This document shows, one piece after another, positions 1 to 8,800 of a DNA stretch of 64,000 nt. Position numbers and translations under genes: made by a program. The notes under the pieces were generated by a model. It saw only the letters and a list, made by a program, of their open reading frames with translations, made no database searches and had not been told where the DNA came from. Numbering within the stretch: position 1 is the first letter of the stretch; each line of letters opens with the position of its first letter. Origin of the DNA: Microbacterium allomyrinae (lineage in GTDB: Bacteria; Actinomycetota; Actinomycetes; Actinomycetales; Microbacteriaceae); assembly GCF_020682705.1 (NCBI RefSeq), contig NZ_JAGTTN010000001.1, positions 1,116,001 to 1,180,000 of the forward strand, in the 5' to 3' direction.

Positions 1-1174
1 CCTCGACCGACGCGCTCGTGTAGACCGGCTGCCCGTCGATCACGATCTCGACGACACGCTCGTAGCGGCCAATCGCATCCAGGTCGACGCGGATGCCCAA
101 GCCGGGCGCATCGCCGAGCGTCACCCGCCCATCCACCAGGGGGAGGTGATCCGCGGTGATGTCGTGGGCGACGGACTTCGGCTCGGCAGGGAACTCCGAC
201 AGATCGAACTGCGCGATTCCCGCGTAGGGCGCGAGCGAGGCCGCGAGGGCGAGATGCGAGGTGAACGTGTGGTTCACGTAGGTCACTCCGCGGCTCAGCG
301 CACGTTGCGCCACGCGCGCGGACGGCCCGATTCCTCCGATTCGCCCGGCATCGATCTGCACGAACGAGACGGCGGCGTGCTCCATCAGCAGGTAGGCCAT
401 CTCTTCGCTGTGCGACGCCTCGCCTGCCGCGACGCCCACGGTGCTCAGGGCGCCCGCGAGCCGCGCGGATTCGGCGAACTGGAGCGGTCCGAACGGCTCC
501 TCGATCCACTCCGCGTTCATCTTCTCGAGGGCCGCCACCCGCGAGAGCGCTGCCGCGGGATCATCGGCCCAGATCTGACCGGCATCGACGAACAGGCGGC
601 TCCCCCACCCGATCGCCTCTCGGGCAGCGGCGAGCTGTTCGACGTCATCTGCCGTGGTCCCCGCACCGAACGGCCCCCAGCCGAACTTGACTGCCCGAAA
701 GCCTCTCTCGGCGAACGCACGCCCCTTGCGGAAGGTCTCCTGCGGGTCGGCACCGAACAGTGCCGACGCGTATGCGGTCTTCGCGTGCGGCCGGTCGAAT
801 CCGAGAAGGCGCCACACCGGTTCCCCGCGTGCGATTCCGAGCAGATCCCACAGTGCGATCTCGATGCCCGAGAACGTGTGCGGCGCCTGGAGAAGGTCCA
901 TGCTCATCCGCTTCACCCGTGTCGAGATCGCGGAGATGTCTTCGGGAGAGTCGATGCGCTCGCCGAGCACCGCGGCTGAGACCGGCTGACATGCTCCGTG
1001 CGATGGAGGCGTCACGAAGGCCGCGATGGAGGTGAGCGGCGAAGCCTCGCATTCACCCCAGCCCTCGTATCCACCGGCGCGGACCCGGACCAGGAGCGCA
1101 TCCTGGCTGCCGTCCCCCTCCAGGGTGATGACGGGCATGCTCACGTAGAAGAAGTCGACGGATTCGACGCGCAT
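1..1174 (-). CDS. Mandelate racemase/muconate lactonizing enzyme family dehydratase (3'-truncated by window edge)
   Basis: This is an enolase-superfamily enzyme, probably a sugar-acid dehydratase or racemase. Reading the complement from the ATG at 1174 gives 391 residues with no stop before base 1, so the C-terminus lies outside the window. The N-terminal capping domain comes first, then a TIM barrel with the expected acid/base and metal residues: Lys163 in AVKFGWG, Asp197 in LFVDAGQIW, Glu225 in WIEEPF, Glu252 in GEASHSEE, Asp275 in VQIDAGRIGG and His302 in VNHTFTSH. The family and chemistry class (proton abstraction next to a carboxylate) follow from these motifs; the substrate cannot be read from them. 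It diverges from the binding-lipoprotein gene at 1324, and a GntR-like site lies between, which fits a catabolic unit for an acidic sugar. Confidence 0.88.
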   Translation of the reverse strand, partial: MRVESVDFFYVSMPVITLEGDGSQDALLVRVRAGGYEGWGECEASPLTSIAAFVTPPSHGACQPVSAAVLGERIDSPEDISAISTRVKRMSMDLLQAPHTFSGIEIALWDLLGIARGEPVWRLLGFDRPHAKTAYASALFGADPQETFRKGRAFAERGFRAVKFGWGPFGAGTTADDVEQLAAAREAIGWGSRLFVDAGQIWADDPAAALSRVAALEKMNAEWIEEPFGPLQFAESARLAGALSTVGVAAGEASHSEEMAYLLMEHAAVSFVQIDAGRIGGIGPSARVAQRALSRGVTYVNHTFTSHLALAASLAPYAGIAQFDLSEFPAEPKSVAHDITADHLPLVDGRVTLGDAPGLGIRVDLDAIGRYERVVEIVIDGQPVYTSASVE

Positions 1175-1233
1175 GCGTGCTCCTCGGGGGGTCGGAGTCA
1201 CCTCGGCGAGGCAACATTCGTGAATCAAGCATA

Positions 1234-1244
1234 TGGTATGACTA
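1234..1244. promoter_or_regulatory. Candidate FadR/GntR-type operator in divergent promoter region
   Basis: The sequence TGGTATGACTA matches the TNGTNNNACNA core bound by FadR-subfamily GntR regulators. It lies in an AT-rich patch of the 149-base spacer between the divergent dehydratase and binding-protein genes. No GntR gene is present in the window, so the regulator would have to lie to the left. A match with six fixed bases can arise by chance. Confidence 0.35.
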
Positions 1245-1323
1245 ATGCATTCGCCTCCCCGGGCGATGAGCAGCACCCGATCCACTACTCCCTTCCAGCC
1301 CCACCGAGCTCACAAGGAGCACC

Positions 1324-2760
1324 ATGTCGCGCACCACCACGCGTCGCCGCCACCTCCGAGCGGCCGCAGTCGCCGCCACCTCCGTCCTCCTCCTCTCCGG
1401 CTGCGCGAGCGGCACGGCGGCCGACGGAAAGACCGTCATCACTCTCGCCGGGCCCAACCAGTGGAACTCGAACACCACGTCGTTCGGACCCGCATGGGAA
1501 GAGCTCGTCGCCGCGTTCGAAAAGGCCGAGCCCGACATCGAGGTGCAGACGACGGTTCTGCCTATCGGGAGCGCCTACGACACCCTCTCCACTCAGCTGG
1601 CGGCCGGAACGGCGCCGGCGCTCGTCTTCAATCAGGCGTCGTACACACCCGAGCAGATCGTCCCGCTGGACCCCTATCTGGCCGAGCCCAACCCCTACGT
1701 CGAAGGCAATGAGCGCTGGCTCGACCTCTTCAATCCCGACTCATACGGCGATGCGCAGCGCAACGGCAATGGCGAACTGGAGTTCATCCCCTTGAACCTG
1801 GTGCTGCCGGGTCTCTTCTTCAACGAAGACGCCTTCGCCGAGGCCGGCGTCTCGGCACCCATCGAGTCGGTCGGCGATCTGCTCGACGCGTGCGCGGCGC
1901 TCAGCGAAGCGGGATACACGCCGTTGGCGATGGACAGCAACCAGCTGGGGAGCAGCTGGACGAGCACCACGCTGCTCAGCATGTTGATGAACCCGCTCGC
2001 CGAGGAGATCAACGTGTACGCCGTCGACGGCACCGAGGGCACTGCGCCGGTCGTCACCCCCAAGTCGATGACCAGGGCCATCATGACCGGCCAGATCGAC
2101 ATGACCGAGACGCCCGCGGTCGCCGAAGGCGCCGAACTCCTCAAGTCGATCTTCGACGAGTGCGCGACCCCGAACTGGTCGGGCGTCGCCGCCTCGTCGT
2201 CCTTCATCGGCGGCGAGGAGTTCCTCGCCGGGGATGCCGCGATGGCGTGGGGCACCACCTTCGCGATCGGCAACCTCGACGATGTCGACTGGGCATGGTC
2301 GAGCATGCCTTTCCCGACCGTCACTCGCGGTGACACCCCCCTGTCGGACGGAACTCCGGCACGATTCGGCGCGGTAGCGGGCGGCACGAGCTACATGATC
2401 CCCGCGACGACATCAGGAGATGAACTCGAGGCGGCGGTCAAGTTCCTGCAGTTCGCCACGAGCATCGACGGCGGCGGGCCCTGGGTGCAGGCGACCGGCG
2501 CCATCCCGTCCATCCAGGGAGTCGAGGCCGAGCCGACCGTACTGGATCTCGCCGTCGGCGAATGGGCGCAGCCGCGCGTCTTCGAGGCCGGCATGCTGGG
2601 CTCGGCCGAGTACGCCAACACCAACATCTGGGAGGGGTACCTTCTGGGAACCAAGACGCTCGACGAGCAGCTGGAGTTCCTCCAGGGCATCGCGGTGACC
2701 GGAGCGCACGAGGCGATCACGTACTTCGACTGGAGCGAGGAGTCCTGGGCCACCGAGTGA
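1324..2760 (+). CDS. Extracellular solute-binding lipoprotein, CUT1 sugar ABC transporter type
   Basis: The 478-residue protein begins with an Arg-rich n-region, a hydrophobic stretch and a lipobox ending at LSGC (Cys27), so it should be a lipid-anchored binding protein on the outer face of the membrane. The mature part has the SBP_bac_1 layout of sugar-binding proteins, with KTVITLAGPNQW near the start and a DPYLAEPNPY segment. It would deliver a carbohydrate to a CUT1 permease pair, but no permease or ATPase is adjacent on this side; those genes may be elsewhere. Its neighbours (dehydratase, aldose-epimerase-like protein) suggest a sugar or uronic-acid oligosaccharide. Two strong hairpins follow the stop codon. 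The ligand is not determinable from sequence alone. Confidence 0.9.
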   Translation: MSRTTTRRRHLRAAAVAATSVLLLSGCASGTAADGKTVITLAGPNQWNSNTTSFGPAWEELVAAFEKAEPDIEVQTTVLPIGSAYDTLSTQLAAGTAPALVFNQASYTPEQIVPLDPYLAEPNPYVEGNERWLDLFNPDSYGDAQRNGNGELEFIPLNLVLPGLFFNEDAFAEAGVSAPIESVGDLLDACAALSEAGYTPLAMDSNQLGSSWTSTTLLSMLMNPLAEEINVYAVDGTEGTAPVVTPKSMTRAIMTGQIDMTETPAVAEGAELLKSIFDECATPNWSGVAASSSFIGGEEFLAGDAAMAWGTTFAIGNLDDVDWAWSSMPFPTVTRGDTPLSDGTPARFGAVAGGTSYMIPATTSGDELEAAVKFLQFATSIDGGGPWVQATGAIPSIQGVEAEPTVLDLAVGEWAQPRVFEAGMLGSAEYANTNIWEGYLLGTKTLDEQLEFLQGIAVTGAHEAITYFDWSEESWATE

Positions 2761-2763
2761 TCC

Positions 2764-2799
2764 CAGCAGGGCCCGGCACGCACGTGCCGGGCCCTGCTG
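2764..2799 (+). terminator. Perfect 17-bp inverted repeat after the binding-protein gene
   Basis: Arms 2764-2780 and 2783-2799 are perfectly complementary over 17 bases, with only two bases between them. The repeat begins three bases after the stop codon and has no T-tract. It may terminate transcription or protect the upstream mRNA 3' end. Confidence 0.65.
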
Positions 2800-2801
2800 C
2801 C

Positions 2802-2836
2802 GCGGGGATCCGCCCGAGTGCCGGGCGGATCCCCGC
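2802..2836 (+). terminator. Second tandem hairpin before the epimerase gene
   Basis: Arms 2802-2816 and 2822-2836 form a perfect 15-bp stem with a five-base loop (AGTGC). It follows the first hairpin directly and ends 18 bases before the next start codon. Two unrelated strong stems in series suggest sharp uncoupling of the lipoprotein gene from the gene downstream. Confidence 0.6.
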
Positions 2837-2854
2837 TCATCGAGAGGATCGGGG

Positions 2855-3763
2855 ATGTCCGATCACCGACTCCGGGCGCATGCGTACACGGCCGACGTCG
2901 ACACGCGCGGCGCGTCGCTGCGCACCTTCGCCCATGACGGGCGACCGCTGGTGCTCCCGTACCCGAACGGGGCACCGCGTCCCTCCTACCGCGGCGCCAC
3001 GCTCGCGCCCTGGACGAATCTGCTGTGCGGAGACGGATACCGCACTGCCGAGACGGTCGTCCGCTTCGGCGATGACCGCGAGCGCCTGCACGGCCTGGTC
3101 GCCGATGCCGATTTCGCGCTGGCACGGCGCACGCCATCCCGAATCGACCTCGTCACCGAGGTCACGCCGTCCGACGACTACCCGTGGCGGCTCGCGGTGA
3201 CCGTGCGCTACCGACTCCACGTCGGCGGGCTGACGCAGACGGTCACCGCGACGAACACCGGCGACGGCCGCGCCCCCTGGGGCTGCGGGGGCCACCCGTA
3301 TGTCGTGGCCGGCCCGTCGCCGCTCGAGGAGTGGACGCTCCGGCTTCCCGCCGCCCAGGTGCTGCTGGTCGACCCCGACCTCGTTCCTCAGCGCCTCCTC
3401 GACGTCGCGCACGACTCGGGACGCTTCGACTTCCGGCGTGGACGCCCCATCGGCGACACCCTCCTCGATCACGCCTTCACGGGCCTGGAGACACCCGACG
3501 CGAGAATTCCGACCGTGCAGGTGCGCGACCCGAGCGGCTGCGGTGTCGAGATCGAGATGAGCGAGGCCTGTGGCTGGGTGCAGCTCTACACGAGCGACGA
3601 CGAGCCCGGCGACGACCGGCGCCGCGCGCTCGCGGTCGAGCCGATGACATGCGCTCCGGATGCGTTCCGCAACGCGGAACATGCTCACGACACCGGAATC
3701 GTGCTGCTCCCGCCGGGAGCCTCCGCCTCGGCGACGTGGACCATCCGAGCCATCGGCGAGTGA
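2855..3763 (+). CDS. Aldose 1-epimerase family protein
   Basis: This 302-residue protein has the galactose-mutarotase-like beta-sandwich sequence pattern. Near the N-terminus is RPSYRGATLAPWTN, in the centre the GCGGHPYV segment with the conserved His of this family, and toward the C-terminus an acidic segment including VEPMTC. Mutarotases interconvert alpha and beta anomers of free sugars in the cytosol. There is no signal peptide. A GAGAGG ribosome-binding sequence precedes the ATG. It lies downstream of the sugar-binding lipoprotein and ends two bases before the stop of the convergent hydrolase gene. The exact sugar is unknown. Confidence 0.8.
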   Translation: MSDHRLRAHAYTADVDTRGASLRTFAHDGRPLVLPYPNGAPRPSYRGATLAPWTNLLCGDGYRTAETVVRFGDDRERLHGLVADADFALARRTPSRIDLVTEVTPSDDYPWRLAVTVRYRLHVGGLTQTVTATNTGDGRAPWGCGGHPYVVAGPSPLEEWTLRLPAAQVLLVDPDLVPQRLLDVAHDSGRFDFRRGRPIGDTLLDHAFTGLETPDARIPTVQVRDPSGCGVEIEMSEACGWVQLYTSDDEPGDDRRRALAVEPMTCAPDAFRNAEHAHDTGIVLLPPGASASATWTIRAIGE

Positions 3764-3765
3764 GG

Positions 3766-5634
3766 TCAGCCCACCTCCGCGAGCGCCAGGTCGAACTCCG
3801 CCACGACGGGCGCATCGGCTGCGCTCCAGGGGGTGCGGTGCACCGTCCCCGTGACGAAGGCCTCGGCATCCCGCGGCAACGACGCACTCCACCCCCTCAT
3901 ACCGTCGCTGCCGAAGGCGACGACGCGCAGAGCCGGCCCCCCGGCGTAGGCCTCGCCCCCGCGGTAGTAGGTGGCACGCAGAGGCACCTCCAGCTCACCC
4001 GCGGTCGTCATGAACGCGCCGGCGCGCCCGGGCAGTCCCGTCATCGTGTGCAGGTCGCCGTAGCGGTCACCGCTGTCGGCAAGGCGCTCGACCGCATCCA
4101 GCAGCGCCGCGGCTTCGGGCTGCGGGACACCGGTGCCGACGGCCGTCACCAGCGTCTCGTGCCAGCGCAGCCAGAGGAGGGCGTCGCGCGAGTCGGCAAC
4201 CGCCCGCCCATCGAAGTGCAGCAGACGCCGCAGCCGCGAGCGGATCGGACGCGGCCAGGCCGCCACTCGTTCCGGGTGCCGCGCCGCGGCATCCGCGAGC
4301 GCCGATTGCCAGGCGGGAGTCGCCGGCCACAGCGCTTCCGCCGTCCATTCGATGATCTCGTCGACGGTGAGCGCATACCCGCGCGCGAACAGATCGAGGC
4401 TGCGCCGACCGCGCGAGCCGAGCCGGCCGGGCATGTCATTGAACGCATCCTCGCTGAATGCGCGGAGATCCACGCCCGACGAGACGGTGTCTGGCGCGTC
4501 ATTGCAGTTCTGGAGGAACCCGGCCGCGGGGTTGCGCACCGTGATCAGCTCATCGACGTCGAGGAAGCCGTCCCACTTCTCGTCCAGCTCACGCACCCGC
4601 GCACCCGGCTCGGGGCGACGCGGTACTCGCCCCGTACGTGCGTACAGCACGTCGCCCGCGCTGTCGGCGACGATCAGATTCTGAGGCGGGAACGCCCGGC
4701 GCTGCAGCACCCGCTCGAACTCGGCCACGCTGACCGCTCGCACCATCTCGAAGAGCTGCAGCTCGGTCTCGGCGGCCAGCGCCGCGTACGGCGTGCAGAC
4801 GGCGAATGCCCAGCCGTCCCGGCGAGACACGATCGGAGAACGCAGGCCGTTGATCGCGACCGCGGCCTCGCTCGTGTCGGGCACGCGGTAGAGGTCGGAG
4901 GCACGCGGGCCCCCGGTCGTGACCGCCCAGGCCAGGGTGGCATTTCCGCCGAGCGCGGGGACGGCTGCGCCGAGAAAGCAGAAGCCGGTGAACGAGAGCT
5001 CACCCGCATGGACGGTGGCTTCGAAGAGTCCGAACGGCGCGCCGAACGGCAGATGAGGGTCGCTCACCAGCACCGTCGAGCCGTCAGCGGTGCGCCACGG
5101 TCGGATCGCCCACGCGTTCGAGCCGGGGAGCATCGGCGTGCGATGGAGCTCCGATGGGACGGGGGGAACATCCAGCCCCTCGGCGACAGCGACCGCGATC
5201 GCGTCGGCGATCCCCCAGTAGAGCATGAGAGTGATGTCTACGCCGATCGGAAGCGCCGGCTCGAGGGGAGGCGGGTCGGCAGGGACGGCGTCCGGATGAT
5301 CGGCCATCCAGCGCCGGATCCCGGCGATGAACGCCCGGTACCAGGCGCGGCGGTCCTCGGGAAGCTCGTCGTACGCCTGCCGAGCCGATTCCAGCACGTT
5401 CCACCGTCGCTGGTTGGCGTTGCGGTCTGCCGCGTCGGGGGCCGCATCGGGCAGCTCTGCTCGCACCAGCCGGTACTGATCGAGCAGGTCGGCGATCCCG
5501 GCATCCGCCTGCGTCCAGCCGAGCCCGAACGCCCCCGCCGTTTCGTGGGGCGCCTCGATGATCGGGGTCCCTCTCTCGTCGCGGCGGACGATCACTGTCG
5601 TCGCGCCCATCACCTCGCCGATCTGCACGCTCAT
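3766..5634 (-). CDS. Penicillin acylase family (N-terminal nucleophile) hydrolase
   Basis: This is an Ntn-hydrolase of the penicillin acylase / acyl-homoserine-lactone acylase family. Such proteins self-cleave so that the first Ser of the beta chain becomes the nucleophile; here that is the Ser in LPGSNAWAI, about residue 172 from the chosen start. The beta-chain motifs SDPHLPFGAP and an Asn-rich NPAAGFLQNCND region are present. I chose the ATG at 5634; the frame stays open to 5685 through a TTG, but that extension looks non-coding. No signal peptide is visible, although many relatives are periplasmic or secreted, so a cytosolic amidase is possible. The substrate is unknown. It is convergent with the epimerase gene, and it may not belong to the sugar pathway. 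Confidence 0.85.
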   Translation of the reverse strand: MSVQIGEVMGATTVIVRRDERGTPIIEAPHETAGAFGLGWTQADAGIADLLDQYRLVRAELPDAAPDAADRNANQRRWNVLESARQAYDELPEDRRAWYRAFIAGIRRWMADHPDAVPADPPPLEPALPIGVDITLMLYWGIADAIAVAVAEGLDVPPVPSELHRTPMLPGSNAWAIRPWRTADGSTVLVSDPHLPFGAPFGLFEATVHAGELSFTGFCFLGAAVPALGGNATLAWAVTTGGPRASDLYRVPDTSEAAVAINGLRSPIVSRRDGWAFAVCTPYAALAAETELQLFEMVRAVSVAEFERVLQRRAFPPQNLIVADSAGDVLYARTGRVPRRPEPGARVRELDEKWDGFLDVDELITVRNPAAGFLQNCNDAPDTVSSGVDLRAFSEDAFNDMPGRLGSRGRRSLDLFARGYALTVDEIIEWTAEALWPATPAWQSALADAAARHPERVAAWPRPIRSRLRRLLHFDGRAVADSRDALLWLRWHETLVTAVGTGVPQPEAAALLDAVERLADSGDRYGDLHTMTGLPGRAGAFMTTAGELEVPLRATYYRGGEAYAGGPALRVVAFGSDGMRGWSASLPRDAEAFVTGTVHRTPWSAADAPVVAEFDLALAEVG

Positions 5635-5776
5635 GACTCGATTCTGACCGGGCGCCCTGCCGGTCGCTTTGTTCTGCGGAACCAATCAGTGGTGCGCACG
5701 CTGGCGCATTCGACATTGACATCTCCGTTGCGACGCCATCGCTGAATCGTTATCACACCACACAGCACTTCTATAC

Positions 5777-5788
5777 TGAAACGATTCA
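5777..5788. promoter_or_regulatory. LacI-type operator upstream of beta-helix gene
   Basis: TGAAACGATTCA is a near-palindrome (10 of 12 positions symmetric). It differs at one base from TAAAACGATTCA at 16613-16624, upstream of the paralogous gene. A TATACT box at 5772-5777 abuts it. A partial third copy lies at 5743-5754. Confidence 0.55.
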
Positions 5789-5807
5789 TCCGATTTGCCG
5801 GAATCGC

Positions 5808-5853
5808 TTGACAGCACCGAAGTCGGCCCACTACGAACGGTATAACGTTTCAC
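5808..5853 (+). promoter_or_regulatory. Promoter TTGACA-N18-TACGAA with adjoining operator
   Basis: The -35 TTGACA is at 5808-5813 and the -10-like TACGAA at 5832-5837, with an 18-base spacer. Directly after it, 5842-5853 reads TATAACGTTTCA, whose complement TGAAACGTTATA resembles the operator at 16613-16624. The same element order and spacing occur upstream of the paralogue at 13239-16529. Confidence 0.6.
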
Positions 5854-5888
5854 TCTTCCTGGGCACCGCCTCACAAAAGGACGCACGC

Positions 5889-8800
5889 ATGCGATCATCC
5901 CCGAAGTCTCCCCTCGCGGCCATTAGCGCAGCAGTCATCGCCGGCCTGCTCCTGGGAGGACTCGCGGTGACGCCCCCCGCCGTGGCGGCCGATTCCTCCT
6001 ACTACGTGGACAACCGCACCTCCGCGGACTGCTCCGACACGGGTCCGGGGACGAGCCCCGACGCCCCGTGGTGCACGTTCGCGCCGGCGGCGGCGCTCAC
6101 CCTCGGGCCCGGCGAAAGCCTCCTGCTCGCGCGCGGCGCCGCCTGGTCGGAACAGCTGAGCGTGGGACTGCACGGCAGCGCGACGCAGCCGGCGACGATC
6201 GGCGCCTACGGCACCGGCGACGACCCCCGCATCCTCGACAACAGCACCGGCATCGGCATCAACCTCACCGACCCGAACCACGCCGTCGTCACCGGCTTGG
6301 AGATCGGCGAAGAGCCGGCAGCCGGCGAGCGCAAGCTCGCGTATGGATTGATGGCGACCTTCACGACCGTCGGCAACGAGGACTTCACGCTGACGGGGCT
6401 GAACGTGCACGACACGTGGCAGATCGGCATGCTCGTCCGCTCGACCGCCACGCAGTCGGTCGCGCAGACCGCGTTGACCGGACTCACCTTCTCCGACATC
6501 CGCACGACGGGCAATGCCCAGGGCATCGCGATCACGGGTCAGGGGACGATCACCGATCTCCCCGCGAACCCCACGCCCGAGACAGACATTTCGAAGGTCT
6601 TCCGCGACGTGCTCGTGGACCGGTACTACTCGATCGACGATGACGCCAACCAGGAGCTCGATCGCGTCTCGGAGTTGGGTGTTCCCTGCGTCGCGCTCAC
6701 CATCCAGGTCTCGAGCGACGTGGTGGTGCGCAATTCCGTCCTCGACAATGCTGCTGCGTGCCGCACGGCCGTCGGCACTACGGCGCTGTTCCTCGGCGTC
6801 GTCGACGACGTCCTGCTGGCCAACAACGTGATCGTGAACACGCCCAACACCATGAATCCCGACATGGTGGCGATCGACTTCGAGGCGCGCACGAGCGATG
6901 TGACCCTCGCCGGCAACTACTTCGCCGACAACTACGGCGGCGCCGTCGAGTACCTCGCGATCCACGGGTCCAACGACTACTCGCTCGGGCACCTCACCAC
7001 CGGCAACGTGTTCGTCCGCAACGGTCGCACCCACCTCATCCCGAATCCCGGCGGCGGCGCGATCAGCCAGCTCGGCAACGGCCCCATCGTGGAGGCGACC
7101 ATCACCGACAATCTCTCGTACGAGCCGTTCGGGTTCCTGAGCGCCCACGCCGGCGGCAGCCTGTCGGGCTTCACCTCCAGCAACAACATCCCCGTCGACA
7201 CCGCCGAGGACCTCTTCCCCGCGCTGGCGCAGTTCGGCGGCGACGCCTGGGGCTACCAGTCCGGCGCGGGTGCGACCTGGACCGACCTGTCGTACGACGC
7301 GGACAGCGCGACCTACACCGGCGCCGGGACGACGATCGACCGGTTCACGCTGACACCCTCGACGGCCACCGGCGCAGGTCTCACGTGGACAGCGCCCGTC
7401 GACGGCGTCGTGAGTCTGCGCGGCTACCCGCTCGCGTACGAGGGGACCGCGGCCGTCGCCGTGACCCATAACGGCGCGACCGTGACGGCGGCCGACGTGG
7501 GGACCTCCGGCGTCGCGGTCACGACCGATGGGCTGACCGTCGCCGCCGGCGACGTCCTCCGCTTCTCCGTCGCCCCTGGTGCGGGCACCGTCAGCTGGGC
7601 ACCGTCGATCGCGTACACCTCGAAGTCCGCGACGACCGACGCCGCGGGCCAGTGGACGTTCTCGGTCGCGGACGATGCGCAGGGATGGTCGTCCGACGCG
7701 CCTGCGACGATCGCGCGAGGCTACGCCGCACTGACGACAACGGCAGCGACCACGACGCTGGACTCCCCCGCCGGCCTCGCTCTCTCTCCCGCCGGAAGCG
7801 CGGTGCGCCTCAGCTACAACAACGGCACCGCAGCCACATCGGGCCGGGTGTATTTCACCACGAGCGCATCGCAGTCCTTCACCGAAGCCCGATCGGTGGA
7901 GTTCGAGGTCAACCCTCGCTCTGTCACCGGGATCCTCGAAGGATTCCAGAGCGTCGTGGTGCCGCTGTCGGACAACGCCGAATGGAGTGGCAGCGTCGAC
8001 CGCGTGCGAATCGTGCTCGACAGCGAGCCGGGCGCCTTCCTCATCGACAGTGTGGAGCTGATAACCCCGGCCGCTGCAGGCTGGGAGTTCGACACCTCCG
8101 ACGGATGGATCGCGAACGGTGACGTGCGCTGCTCGTCGCCCGGCACCCCATCGGCAGCGCCCGCCATCGACGTGGACAACACCGCCGGCGACTTCACCTC
8201 GCACGCCGACATCAACTGGAATTTCAGTCGGATGCAGCAGTTCACGGTGAGCACGCCGCGCCTCGCGCAGATCGACTTCTGGGCGTTGAAGACCGGTGAT
8301 CCGCAGGGATGCCTCTACTTCCGCGTCGTGAAGATCACCGATCCCGCCGCCCACACGGGCACACTTCTGTTCACGGGAGCCGTTCCCGCGTCTGCGGTGA
8401 CCGAGTCCGGCGGATTCGTCAGCATCTATCCGGGGCTGTCGGACCTCGACACTGGGGCGACCTACGCGCTGCAGATCTTCAACCCGTACGCCATCCCCGG
8501 CGCCGGCACCTACGGGGTGGCATTCAGTGATGACCCGGCAAAGCCCGCGGCATCCTTCGGCGAGCTCTACTCGCCCGACAGCCGAGGCACGTGGGCCGGA
8601 CCGGAGACGAACCGCAGCCTGAAGTTCCGCACGTACACCGCATCGTCGATCGCGCCGCAGGACACGACCGCGGGCTTCTCGCCGGTGACCGTATCGGACG
8701 GCGTCGTGCAGGGCAGCGGCGGCTACGAGCCCGCGCTCCTGTCGCCCGACGACCTCGGCCTGGACGCGTCCCAGACCCGGTACATCCACCTGCGAATGAG

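Noticed and set aside
3184..5745. 853-residue open frame on the plus strand
   Set aside because: It runs out of frame through the epimerase gene and antisense to the acylase gene; no domains, and composition typical of a shadow.
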